Source of the DNA: Chlorokybus atmophyticus
Taxonomy: Eukaryota; Streptophyta; Chlorokybophyceae; Chlorokybales; Chlorokybaceae
DNA length: 64,000 bases
Reading direction: 5' to 3'
Assembly (NCBI GenBank): GCA_009103225.1
Contig: RHPI01001327.1
Location: 237,672 to 301,671, forward strand
The notes below the pieces were generated by a model. The model did not search any database. It was not told the DNA's origin and saw only the letters and a program-made list of their open reading frames with translations. Positions 30,294-41,741 of the stretch are shown here, piece after piece (within the stretch, counting starts at the first letter, position 1; every line of letters starts with the position of its first letter). The position numbers were made by a program, and so were the translations under genes.

Positions 30294-32146
30294 GTGCCCC
30301 ATGCAATCAATACACCATCATATCACTGAACAATATCAGTTGAAACGTTATGACGGTACCAGTCTGCTACAGCGATATTGATGTGATTGTTGATGTAAGT
30401 TTTGCACAACCTAACATGCTAAATTTAGCTTGCTTGTTTTACAGAGCGCGCGCGCAGACACACGCTTCTCGGCTTACACACCTCAAAACGTGCATGTGCG
30501 TGCCTATGCGTCGACGAGGCCGAGGCAGACAGGCAGAGCAGGCAGCCTGCAGATGGCGGCGGCGGTGGCAGCGGCGGCGGTGGAGGAGGTGGAACGGCTA
30601 CGCCAGCGCCGACTTTCATCATATCCTCTTGGCCTGCGCTGATCCCCGAGGCTCCCCGAGGCTAGACTGCCTGCTCTGGCGGCTGTGGATCAGCGCCCCC
30701 TCCACCTCAGAGTATCCAACAGCAGCAGGTAGACCTAGGCGCAGCAAGCAACTCTGCGTGTTGCTTGCAGCAAGGCAAGGTTTAGAATGAGTCCGCCAGC
30801 GTTGCTAATGTGACAGGTACTAATTGTTCAAGTCGCTTGTGCATATGTGTGGTCTGTGCATTTGGTTGTACGTTCACATGCTTTCATCCGCCGACCAGTC
30901 AAGTGCAGCAAGCAAAACCCCGTTCTTTATGTTGCATGCAACTCACACGAACACGTACGCGCATGAGCACAGGCAAAAATGTTAGTTGTCTGTGTGTAAG
31001 CTTCTGACCATGCGTGACTCGCGCATACGGTGAGTTGTACAACAGCCTGAGTCTGCACTGTTAAGCGTGGTTTACTGAGCTGGATGTTTCTGTAGTGCTG
31101 TATAAAGATTGCCCTTGCAAACCTTGGCACAGATAACTTTGGTGCAATTGCAGCTGAAGCCTTGCGCTCGCTTTCGCCAACACCTGGACGTGATGCGTTG
31201 CTGATGTGTTGAGCCAATCAGCCTATTAGGAGCAGCTCATTCTACAGGTGCCTGGTTAAAGCAGTCGTGTGTGTATGGCTGTCTCGCTGTTATTGTTGTG
31301 TTCGTTGGTTTGCAAGCCCTGAACCCTGCACCAAGTAGTGTGGTTCACTTTTGCAGTCCCTCAGCGCACAAACTAGCCCAACATGGCTCAACCGGGGCGG
31401 AATAGCCGAGGGTTCGAGTAATGCTCAGCGCTCGACAAACGGTGCCACATCTAGTCGAGTAAGTCGCTGTTCAGCAGACCGACCGTGTTGTGTGTCAACA
31501 CGGGCCACATTTTGTGTGGTGGTGTACTTACTGCAGACGTCAACTCTTGGACTATGCTCATGTTGGTTTTGTTATTTATTATTTCTGACAGCCAGAGAGC
31601 TTTGAAAGTGTTACAGACGAAGCAGTGGAGACCGATTTGAGGCTTGAGCCACCGCATCTTCCACTGTGTTGCAGGACTCAGCTTCAACAACTGGCGGCTT
31701 CAGTAGCAGCAGGCCGACAGCCTGCAGACCAATTCGATGTGTGGTGAGTGACTTGCTCGGAGATGGTGGAGCAGTTTGTTAATTGCGAGCACATGATTCT
31801 GAGGCACAGCTAGTTTACGATGTGTGCCACAGCAGGGACTCGGTGTACCTCCAAGCCTAGGACCCAGTCCAAGCTGCAGTTATAGTCGTCAGTGGGCCAG
31901 AGCACTGTAGTCACCTACCTCTTGGTTCCCGCTACTTTCTGTGACACATAACGCAACAGCTGCTTTGCATACCATCAGTAAGCAACCCACAACCCAGAAC
32001 TGAATGATGGCAAGGTTTATGTCATGCATTGTGTGCGAGATCGCTTGCGGTGCATCCGGTGAGCATGCTGAGCTCTCTGTGCGTCAATGCCAATGCTGCG
32101 TGTACCACTGCTCCAACTAGGAGTTGGGAAAGAGAGAGTGCGCGTG
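30292..32146. other. Unresolved region with exon-like pieces
   Basis: A GCG/GGC-rich stretch at 30550-30600 encodes Ala/Arg runs. Exon-like pieces: about 31354-31460 (SLSAQTSPTWLNRGGIAEGS, donor GTAAGT) and about 31592-31740 (ESFESVTDEAVETDLRLEPP, then QLQQLAASVAAGRQPADQF). These could be 5-prime exons of the kinase gene at 32147 or a separate small gene. No family recognised. Confidence 0.3.
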
Positions 32147-35100
32147 ATGGCAGCCGCTTCTTCTGCACGGCCCGGCATCTTCGACACCATCGACGACCTG
32201 CGATTCTTTCTAGAAAACCTGGATCCGAGATACGGCGCATACACGAATGCGCTATGGGAAAAAGGGTATCAGAGTGTGAACGAGCTGAGCGTGGCTTCTG
32301 AGGACGCGCTTGTGAGCATTGGCATCCCAGAGATTAAGGCCAAAACAATCCTTGCAGCAGCCCGGCATGTATCGCCCTTGCGGCCTTCACCTGTTAACAG
32401 TGAGTCACTCTTTGTTGACGAACATTGTGCATGTGATTTGTAGCATCTCGAAGAGGTAGAGTTGCGCATGCAATAGGCAAAAGGTGACCACTCAGCTCAT
32501 TGCCCGCAAACCATTAGTAACTACCCGATGCATAGAGTGTACAAGCACTGCGGTCTGTTTGTGCCAGCTGTCAACACTGCGAAGTAGGTTTCTTGTCGAC
32601 AGAGTAATCAGTTTCACATTCCACAGAGTTAACATGCTTACTGGCCCTGTTTGCACCCATGCAACGACACTTTGCATGCTTTTGGCGTTTGACATCCTGC
32701 GATTGTATGCAGGTCAGTTTGTGTCTCACAGTCCAGGCTGGGTGTACGGACAGCTCGTGGCTGCGGACTTAGTGACAGTGCTCCCTCACTTGAACGAGGG
32801 CTCTGAGCCGCCGGGTGGTATGGACATCTCCGAGGATAGGCGTGGCTTCAGAGACGTCTGGCAACGTCGGTTTGCCTCCTTTCTATCAATTCGGGCGACG
32901 TTCCCGGCGGTGCAGAATGAGCGCTTCGCGGCGCAGAGTCAGCCGGTTTATCAAGCGTTTGCAACCCTGATTGAAGACATCATGTCAGTGATTCATGACA
33001 ACAACAATGCGCGAGGGGAGTCTTGGTGCAACAGGCGGAGCCGGCCTGATACCAGTTTGGACTTTGTCGCCAGCGACGTCTTGTGGGCAAGAAAGGTGCG
33101 CCACATCTCGTTGGCAACTGTACTGAACGACACAAACTAATCAGCACTGAATCTGTGTCATCAGTTTCACGATGTTTCCAACCTGTTCAAGGACGCGGAC
33201 TTCATCTTGGAATATAAGAAGTCCCTAACCCAGCACAACGTGAAATGGGGGTAAGTGCCTGAGCAAGGGGAGTGTGTAGCATGTTCAAGTACATTGTTAC
33301 CGCTTGAAACATGGCATTCATGAGTCGCACATGCCGTTTCTTGTAGCCTTGTGCAGGCGCTTAAGGGCGTGTCTCGCAAGCGTACAGCTACACAAGTAGC
33401 TGTGCAACCGCCCTTTCCCTTTGCCGTCTGCAGCAGCAGCCAGATTGTGACTGCGGTGGGCAAGTTTGAGGGCGAGACACCGCGCGTCATTCGCTCACAG
33501 GTCATGCCACTCGCTCAAGAGCTACCCGACGGTCGGTACTTGTTAGACCGCACGTCGTCGGGATACAAGGTGCGCATAGGATGCTGTTTACTGCATGGTA
33601 CAATCTGCTGTCATCTCCTTGTACTTACAACATCTGCGCGACGTATGTAGGACTTGGTGTTTGTTTGCTACATTGCGGCAAACGAAGCCATGGAGGCTAG
33701 TGCAAGAGCCAAGGATGAAGACTTCTTTAATCCAGGTGCGTGATTGTGCAATGAGTTGTTAAACTTTGTAGTTAATGATAAGACTTTCGTCTGTTGCAGG
33801 GCATGCTGTCACCTTGAAGTGTGGTGCTAGTGACATCATGGCCCTAGAGGTGATTGAAGTGGCTGATAGACCCCGCGTGGCTGGCGGGGCCTACTTTGTG
33901 AAGGTTGCGGCAGCAGATACAGATGTAGCGACTCACGTGCTCAAGATCGCTCCGCACCAAGAGTATTTGAATGGTCGCGCGCAGCTGTGCCTAGGTGTTG
34001 AGCATTTGCAACAGGTAAACACTTTCACTACTATTGTTGTCGATGCACATTTTCTATATTAAGTCAACTACAGTGCTCGAGCCCCCCCCCCCCACCCCCC
34101 CCCCCCCCCCCCCCNNNNNNNNNNNNNNNNNNNNNNNNNNNNNNNNNNNNNNNNNNNNNNNNNNNNNNNNNNNNNNNNNNNNNNNNNNNNNNNNNNNNNN
34201 NNNNNNNNNNNNNNNNNNNNNNNNNNNNNNNNNNNNNNNNNNNNNNNNNNNNNNNNNNNNNNNNNNNNNNNNNNNNNNNNNNNNNNNNNNNNNNNNNNNN
34301 NNNNNNNNNNNNNNNNNNNNNNNNNNNNNNNNNNNNNNNNNNNNNNNNNNNNNNNNNNNNNNNNNNNNNNNNNNNNNNNNNNNNNNNNNNNNNNNNNNNN
34401 NNNNNNNNNNNNNNNNNNNNNNNNNNNNNNNNNNNNNNNNNNNNCCCCCCCCCCCCCCCCCCCCCTTCCTGAACTTGTGAACACCTTTGTGCATACAGGT
34501 GCAGCGTGAGATCGCCGTGCTGCAGTACATCGGCGCGCATGACATGAAGGGGTTGCCGCAACTTGTTGCAGCAGGCAGCCTCGTGAACTGCGGTCAGGCG
34601 CCCCGCGTTGAAGGTGCGGCCGCTGTGTTGACAACCAAGTTTGGCCAACCGCTCGTGACGGATAGCGGCAAGCTGCCCATCCTTGACATGAAGGACTTGC
34701 AGCAACTTGCTGCTGACATCTTGGAGGTCCTGCTTTTCTTGCAGGTATAGTATTGCAAGTTGTGCTTTGTCACCAAGCCGCACGGTTGGATTGTGTGTGC
34801 ACGTGTGCAAGCTTGCAGCGGAACAATTCTCCTAATTTGCTTCGGGTCTAAATCTTTGTTACCCAATTGTGTGTTTTATGCTTTGAGTAGGGCAAGGGCG
34901 TGCAGCACAACGACCTATGCCCGGAGAACATCGCTGTCCGTGTGTCTGATGGTCGTGCCCGATATGGGCTCTTCGACTTTGGCGGTGCGACGTGCATGGC
35001 AGCAGGAGTAGAAGACGCGCTCTTCGCTCGGTATCTATACAGCTCTTGGATGTGGATCTCGGTGGGGTCCACCGAGTTTTATGGGGATTGCGAGTCCCTA

Positions 35101-35425
35101 GTGTACACCCTGCTGGCTCTGTCTGGGCCGGTGCACACGCCTTTGCCCTGGGCGTATGCTGCGCAGCAACGCGACATCAAGAGCCTTCGCGAACTTCGGT
35201 GGGCCGTGCTCACAGCTGGTACGGCTGGCAATGCCGTGATGCGCACGTGGCCCTCGGCGTTGCGCGCCTTCGCCGATGGGGTGTTTGCGAGCGCCGAGAG
35301 ATTGAAGCCGTTGGCCATGCTAGAATGGCTTTCAGCGCTGCAAGCTGCGCTCGCCTCCGATGACGCATCCTTGAAGGGCATGCGGGTGGTTCCTGCAGGA
35401 GCCACCCCTGATGACGCACCCCTTG
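32147..35425 (+). CDS. SAM-domain / protein-kinase-like fusion, possibly with a nuclease-like middle
   Basis: Multi-exon; phases agree through 32147-32399, about 32713-33094, 33164-33250, 33346-33567, 33650-33735, 33801-34015, then (after the gap) 34499-34744 and 34892-35425. The N-terminus has a SAM-like domain (IFDTIDDLRFFLENLDPRYG ... LVSIGIPEIKAKTILAA). The middle contains RPDTSLDFVASDVLWARK and DADFILEYKKS, spaced like the RPD...ExK elements of PD-(D/E)XK nuclease-like domains. The C-terminus is a kinase fold: VLKIAP (possible VAIK Lys), GVQHNDLCPENIAV (catalytic loop HxD...N) and LFDFGGATC (DFG). SAM plus nuclease-like plus kinase recalls Crinkler-type proteins, but that is inference. 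The catalytic loop has N-D-L in place of R-D-L. Part of an intron is lost in the N gap. Further 3-prime exons may lie at 35556-35762. Confidence 0.65.
34082..34465. other. Assembly gap flanked by poly-C
   Basis: N run 34115-34444 between C homopolymers (34082-34114, with one A, and 34445-34465). It falls in an intron of the kinase-like gene, so a long G/C homopolymer probably blocked sequencing. Confidence 0.98.
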
Positions 35426-36319
35426 GTATGTTGAGCTGTTGTGCTGTTGAGCTGGCGTTCATGTTGAGAACAATGGCAACACATCTTCTTCGCGCAGTTG
35501 CTTAGGTACTACGGAGAAATGCGCACGCGTGCATGTGCGTGTGCAATCCTTTGGGCAGGTGGGTGGCACAACAGTGCAAGAGTCGAGAACCCTCTTGCCG
35601 TTGCAGAGCAAGAGTCCTCATGGGGGTACTGCAGGAAGAGGTGGGTTGGATGGCGGCGGGGTTGGGGGCAACAGGGAAACTATGAGGCAGTAGTCAACGC
35701 GCAAGGAGGCCCACTGCGCAGCTTGAGGGAAAGGTTGCCAGCGGCAACGCCTCAATCGCCAGGTAAGCCAGAGGCGTGCGAGCCTGCGCATGTGCATGCG
35801 TGCGTGCGTGCGTACACACGCTTTTGTGCACTGCCAGGTGTGTGCGTGTGAGTTATGTGAGCAGAAAACTTCAATCTGCATGTGCCCTGATGTAGCGTCT
35901 TTCCAGCCTTGAGGGCGTGCGAGCATGCAACTTTCCGGCGACTGCATAATGGAGGAAGAGCTGTGCTTCGCTGATGGCAACTACGCCGACCGCTGCGCGG
36001 TGTGTGGCTGATTGTGTGTTCTTGTACAGTGATACGTCTGTCTGCATAAGCTTGTTGTGTAGCATACTCGTAACGCCTTGTTACAGGCTAGGTGCACTGT
36101 GCAGTAGGACAGACACGCCTCTGTGTATATTGTTCGTAGGCAGGCACCTGTCGCCTAGTCTCTTGTCTGGACTTGCTTATGATGCACCAGAACTTGACCA
36201 CAAACAATCAAGCAGAGCAATGATTACCTTCTTCTTGTGCACAACACTTGCAGACTGGTCGGAACTTACTCAAGAGCTATGCTAACAGAAGGACTATGCA
36301 TATGTACACAAGCTGTGCA
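35426..36319. other. 3-prime region of kinase-like gene and intergenic DNA
   Basis: The frame GWHNSARVENPLAVAEQES (about 35557-35620) continuing to a donor-like CCAG|GTAAGC at about 35762 may be one more exon of the kinase gene. Otherwise nothing is recognised. Confidence 0.35.
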
Positions 36320-38437
36320 TCAGTTGACAAACATGGTGTCGTGCACGAGGCTCTTCTTCGTGAACCTGCGCAAGAAGTCGTTTAGCTGGTCGCGGATATG
36401 GTCATACCCGGCCTCACATGTCTCGATGCGTAACAACGGCGTCCTGATGCATGGCATGGCAGGAATACTGTCCCCTCCTCCCCCCCCCCCCCAACTCTCT
36501 GCTGTCACTCGCCTCGCCCAACCAAAATCTCCGCCTCGCAGAACCACCTGTTGGGGATGAAGCATTCGATATCTACCTCCACAATCTGTGTGCGTGCGTG
36601 TATGTGTGTGTGTGTCTTTGTATCGCTCTGCGTGCGCATGTGCGTGTGTGCGCGCATGCACATGCTTGTGCGTACATGTTGCAACAAACGACAATATACC
36701 ACATTAAGCGTTACCTCTAAGGGCGTCAAGGCTGTCCCAAGCGTGTCTCTGCTCTCTCTCGCCATCACGTTATTGGCATGTGTGGTGGCGGGCGGGAACA
36801 ACAGCGCTGAATCCGCATACAGGTCCGTTGATACCTCTACGGCTCAGCTATTCAGAATCTGACCAAAGGACTGATCTGAAGCCCTTTGGTGGTTCTCATT
36901 CACATGCTATTGGCGCCTGTCCTGATGCTGGTGATGATGTTGTTGGTGGTGTGATGCTGCGGTGTTGCGGGGGAGGCTGCGTGTAGCCCAGTCCCTGGTG
37001 CACGTTGGTGCTTTGGCTGATGTTGTCCTTCTGCTCACGCTCCTGGTGTGATGTCGCCTGTACAACAGAAAGGCCCTCACACTCTCTCTCAAACCTCCCC
37101 CAGAATAAACACGGCATTGTTATCACGCACGCAGGCATGTGCAAACACAAACACAGGTAAACTATTGCACACACGCGCACGCCCGCAGGTGCGGACACAC
37201 AAGCATGGCCGCAGATGCGCACAACGACACAGGATTACACACGTGTATGCGCACACACAAGAACACACGCATGCACGCATGCACACGCTTTCTCCACGTC
37301 ACATATGGAGACACAGCAGCGATAGTCTCCTCCACGCTTCTGCTCCTCCCCTCGTACACATCACTGCTGCTGTTGTCATTGTTATTGTTGTTGTTGTGTC
37401 CCGCATTGGCATGTGCGTGAAGCTAGTTGAGCTCCGTCACATCGCGAAAGGTCTCGTAGCTCGCTGCCTGCTGTGGGTTGCATGTTGAATTACATGCCGA
37501 AGTCAAGCTTCCAGCATCGCGCGCTCCCGAGCATTACACCACTGCTTCTACTCTATCTGCTCCAGCAGCTCGCTGCAATACACTTACCAAGAGATTGATA
37601 TGAGGACACATGTGTGCGCACTTGTATACGCGCACTCATTCACACACAGACATGACGTGCGCACAGTCACACATGCTTACATGCACACGTGCACATATCG
37701 AGACATACTTTGCTTTTTCCCTAACCGTCTCGTCTTCTCCCTGCTGCTGCTACTGTTGTTGTTGCTCGTGTTGTTGTTATTGTTGCTGCGGTGGCAGCGG
37801 CGATGGTTGTTGTGGTTGCTGTCAAAAGTGCGATTGTGGTTGCTGATAGCGTGCTTTCGACTTACTCGTAATCATGCTCAGCACTCCTGTACAACGTCAG
37901 TACTGAGAGACCATGTTTTTACAACTTGGCTGTCGCTTTGCACAACTAACGAGACACACGCGCACGTGCATGCACGCCCACATCCCCAGACATGGTGCGC
38001 AACTTGTCCTGTACAGAGTAGACGATAACACAATGAGCACAGCTATTTGCCTGCATTGCCGAGTACTCAGGAGGTATCTGCTGATATCACAAATGCTCCC
38101 TGGTGGCTGGCAAGCATGTTGTCCCATGGCATGCTCCCCAGTCCTTGTTTTCCATGACCTGCTCAACAAACCTACCAGGTGTTAGACTGCAATCAAGGTG
38201 GCAATATCGTCCATCCACGCTTCCTGCATCTGGCAACCCAACCTTCCACAGACTCAGTACAGGCGTTTCTGCGTTGTAAGATGCAATGTGTTCTCCCAAC
38301 CTTAGCTTTCCACTCGGTACTCCTTGCTGTACTCCTCAAGTTGCACAAGCCAACCTGTCTGCAAGCTTTGTGGCGCGCCCGACAAAACATATCAGCAGCT
38401 CAGCTGCCGTTAGGTCTAGCGTCCCAGCATGGCCGAC
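36320..38437 (-). pseudogene. TruB-family tRNA pseudouridine synthase, with one frameshift
   Basis: The exon 38437-38349 gives VGHAGTLDLTAAELLICFVG then RATKLADR, the TruB motif with the catalytic Asp of GTLD. The next exon reads LEEYSKEY then, after a one-base slip near 38314-38317, GKLRLGEHIASYNAETPVL, matching the TruB KEYxGxxRLG...YDAE region. Then QIPPEYSAMQ (about 38078-38048) matches VPPxYSA, and AASYETFRD (about 37470) sits where YELAR is expected. The C-terminal exons 36803-36715, 36580-36553 and 36446-36320 join in phase (LTPLE / IVEVDIECFIPN / TPLLRIETCEAGYDHIRDQL) and resemble the TruB CSxGTYIRxLxxD strand-helix. N-terminal exons were not found. The enzyme isomerises U55 in the tRNA T-loop. 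Whether the slip is real decay or a sequencing error is open. Confidence 0.55.
36560..36700. repeat. GT/GC-rich microsatellite in TruB-like gene intron
   Basis: Imperfect (TG)n/(CGTG)n stretch. A similar CA-rich stretch at 37130-37290 falls in another intron of the same gene. Confidence 0.8.
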
Positions 38438-39320
38438 CTGAAGGATATCAAAGCTGATAAGCAGCTGGGGCACAAACATCAAACATGCTTGCCCACCTGG
38501 CTGCTCTCCCTCCCTCGCTGGTCCACAGGTCGGTCCACCACGTCCTTACTGCTACCTGCCCTCTGCACTGCACGCACATAGAGCACTAGTAATAGCATAG
38601 GGCCCCGGGGGCTGGTAATAATCTCTGTTGGTCTGCTTCTCCTATGCTGCCTGCTTGCTGTGCGCTACTGCTTGCAGTCTGCTACTTGCTGCTGTTGTGC
38701 AGTTTGTGTGTGTGCGCATGCCGTGCAGATTGACTTACACCTTATGCTTGCGCTTATGATTGTTTGTTCACATTCTGTGGCTTAATGTGTACAGATGAAA
38801 ACCGCTGCTCCAGTACAGCATAAGAACACTAATGTTGTTAAGCGTGTTTATTTCCCCTTGGGATTATGCAGCTCTTTTTCATTCTTGCTTAACTCGAGAA
38901 GTAGACCTGCATGTTGTGGGCGATCAACATCATCCTAGACTGCCTAAGGAGCTGATGTCTGGCATTGGCGTGCTTTCTCATATGGTAGGAGTGAAGCAAA
39001 TCCAAAGTTTGAAACACTGTTTGTCACTGGCGAGCAGTGTCTGAAACCTTTGATCTGGTAGTGGCCGAGCCTAGCAATGTATAAACGCACTGATTGGTAG
39101 GTGTTGACAACTTGCATGCGGTGTCAAGACTAAGTGAGCTAACCACAACCATAAAGCGCAAACAGACAATAGTTGAACGAAAAACTTTACAACCACAAAC
39201 TACGTCGTTGCCTTATCTTACTTGGTTATTCTACTTATTTATCAAAGGAAAAAGTTGTATACATAGTTACAAGCATACAACGCTGTATATGTACACGGTT
39301 GGCTGGCTGCCCGCCGCAAC
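38438..39320. other. Upstream of TruB-like gene and 3-prime flank of BRO1 gene
   Basis: No exon could be supported here, though missing 5-prime exons of the TruB-like gene should lie in it. Confidence 0.4.
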
Positions 39321-41741
39321 TTAATGTTTGTGTATCGCATCATCATCTGACATGTATGTTTCCCTTGTTTCATGATCAGAACCATCCATCAAGGCGTCTT
39401 CCACCAGGATGGATGCGCGTTGATGTTGCCTGCCTGCTTTGCCCTCCATGGTTTTCATCTTGACATCGATGTCTGCAACAGGAACACCTGTGATGGCTGC
39501 ATACACGCTTGATGTCCAGACAGGGTCCAGCTTAGGCAGCGAGTACGTCTCCAACTTGATTGGCAACTTGGCTTCCGGCAGATTTGGAGCTGATACGGGT
39601 TCTCTGCAGACACAACATGGCAACGTGAGCAGAGAGCTGACACATGTGTGCAATTTCCGTGCAACTGTTTGCGCATGCACGCAAGCGCGCAGCCAGCACG
39701 CACCGCTCGTAATATATCTGTGTGCTGATTTTCTCCATCTTTTCAAGGTCTTTGGGGAGCCGGTCACGAATGGCAAGCACGAAGTTGTGCACCAGCAGCT
39801 TACTGCATACACATGCACAGTAAGCTCCAGGACACACCCAACTGCACAACAGCGAACACTCGCACCAAGTCAGTGCGCACCTGTGGTGGGGACGTAAGTG
39901 GTTGTATTCACGACGCAGATTGTCGGCTTGCGCTAGGAGTAGCTGAGCCAAACGCAAGCAAGCCACAGCCTGGCAATTGCAGGAACAGATGTGTTATACA
40001 CCAATTAGCACACACCATGGTCTCCAACAAACCTGTAGGCTCAATGTCAAACCAGTACCTGGCCATGGCTGCCCTTCTCGTCCTCTTCGTCCAACACGAG
40101 ACCATGGTAGAAGTAGGCAGTGGCCTGCGACTTTGACAGTTACTATGACAGGCTGGCCGCGGTCACCGCTATTTAACCAGGCATGTGCCGTGGTACACTG
40201 CTACACGTGCATTGCACAACTAGCTCAAGCTACTTACCCGTGCTTGTACAAGTTTCCAGTTGAAGAAAGCATCCTGCTTGGCGGCTGCAGGACCAACTCT
40301 CTTCACTGCACGCAAGTTGGCCACAGCCTGCAAAGAACCACGTGTTGGTACATTATCACAACTGGTATCATAGCTGAACCCCATGTGAAGTGGTTACCCA
40401 CCTCATCCCAAAGATGAGCAATGAAGCATGCCAGCCAGCACTGCGCTTTCAATGTGACACTTTCACGCTCATGTGCCGCAAGCTGCTGCAGCTCTTCGAC
40501 CTGCTTGGGCTCGAAGTCAGCAGTCATAGCCAAGGCGGATTGGCTTTGTGACAACTAAAGCAGCGGGTGCTTGTACCTGTGCAAGACACTGCAGCTGCAA
40601 CGCCCGCAACACCTTTGGAGAAAGGTCGGCCGGCAGCTTTGCCCTGCAAACCCATATACCAGTTGTGATGAGAAACAAACCACGCAATAAACAAATTCAG
40701 CCAGCATCACTGTCATCGCACCTGGTGTGAACGGACATTGTGGGAAGCAGCTGCGTGCAGCAGTGTTCCAAGATGCCCGCAGCGCGGAGCAGAGCTGCAT
40801 TGCCCTCCTTGCGCTCCATCGTGCCTTGTCCCATGCAAAGCAGAGAGTCGGCCTCCATCATCTTCGCGCACGCCTTGAGCACCAACACAGACAGCACCTC
40901 ATACTGTGCGCTGGGCACCTCGGTTACCTGACCACGACACACGGGTCAAACGTTTGCAGCAACGTTTGTGTAACGTTGTTGAGTTGCGTGCCCGCACGCA
41001 TGCTTGCAGTGCGTTTGGTGTTGTTGGCGAAATTTGCAAGCTTTGCTCTCACGCAACACACCTGTTCCTGAGACAGCCAGTTGTTCCAAGAGAATGACAC
41101 CGAGCTCTCCAGGTCACTGCCTGCAAAGAGAGTCACACACAACAAGCATCATCAGTGCCAACAGTCAGGACCACAAAGAATACACTGTGCATCGCTGTGT
41201 GTGCAGCAACACCAAACATTGCGTGCACTGCTGTATGCATGTGTATGTTGAGTAAGGGGATGATGGAGTTTACACCTGCACTATCCGGCATGCTGAAGGG
41301 AGACAGCAGTCCGAGCAGAACTTCAAGATAATCGTTGGCATTCTGCTCAACGTAGTGTTCGTTGCCGCGCTCCCAGGTACCGAAGGTGGGGTCAGCATTG
41401 CTGGCTAGAGAGGCGAGGCGGTTGCGAAGGGATGTGAGGGTGTCAAGCAGCTCGGGTGGGGCTGCATTGAGGGCCTTTGTGTGCCAATCTGGCCCGGGGC
41501 CGAGAGGCGCCCGTAGAGGCGGGACATGCACGGCGCAGCGGCCCTCCCAGCTGCCGCCAGCGGTGACGGAGGCTGCACCGGCCACGACAGCTGCAGCCGC
41601 GGCTGCCGCCGCACTCTTGCGGCCTCCTTGCAATGACAGGGTGCGTGAGATGCTGAGCGACGCGGGCCGGCGCAGTGCCAGCGACGGGCGGTGCTCACGG
41701 TTGCTGCCTACTCCTCGCTCAGTGGACCCGCAGCACCCCAT
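39321..41741 (-). CDS. BRO1-domain protein, plant type, N-myristoylation signal
   Basis: About ten exons; phases agree for all junctions checked: 41741-41276, 41120-41062, 40927-40722, 40643-40577, about 40556-40402, 40328-40238, 40131-40063, about 39976-39877, about 39800-39706 and 39606-39321. I chose the start MGCCGSTERG because the Gly-2/Cys context is a myristoylation/palmitoylation signal, shared by the Arabidopsis BRO1-like proteins that begin MGC. An in-frame start 12 codons upstream exists. An Ala-rich linker is followed by VHVPPLRAP, then the BRO1 helical array: NDYLEVLLGLL, SVSFSWNNWLSQEQ, QYEVLSVLVLKACAKMMEAD, VTLKAQCWLACFIAHLWDE, ATAYFYHGLVLDEEDEKGSH, CLRLAQLLLAQADNLRREYN. Such proteins bind ESCRT-III-type partners in endosomal sorting. 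The C-terminal segment is acidic. Confidence 0.87.

Noticed and set aside
30350-30790. 146-codon plus-strand ORF
   Set aside because: Dominated by an Arg/Trp run from a GGC-rich microsatellite; crosses a probable splice acceptor; no coherent domain.
34034-34810. Long ORFs through the N gap
   Set aside because: They consist mostly of untranslatable N and poly-Pro/Gly from C homopolymers.
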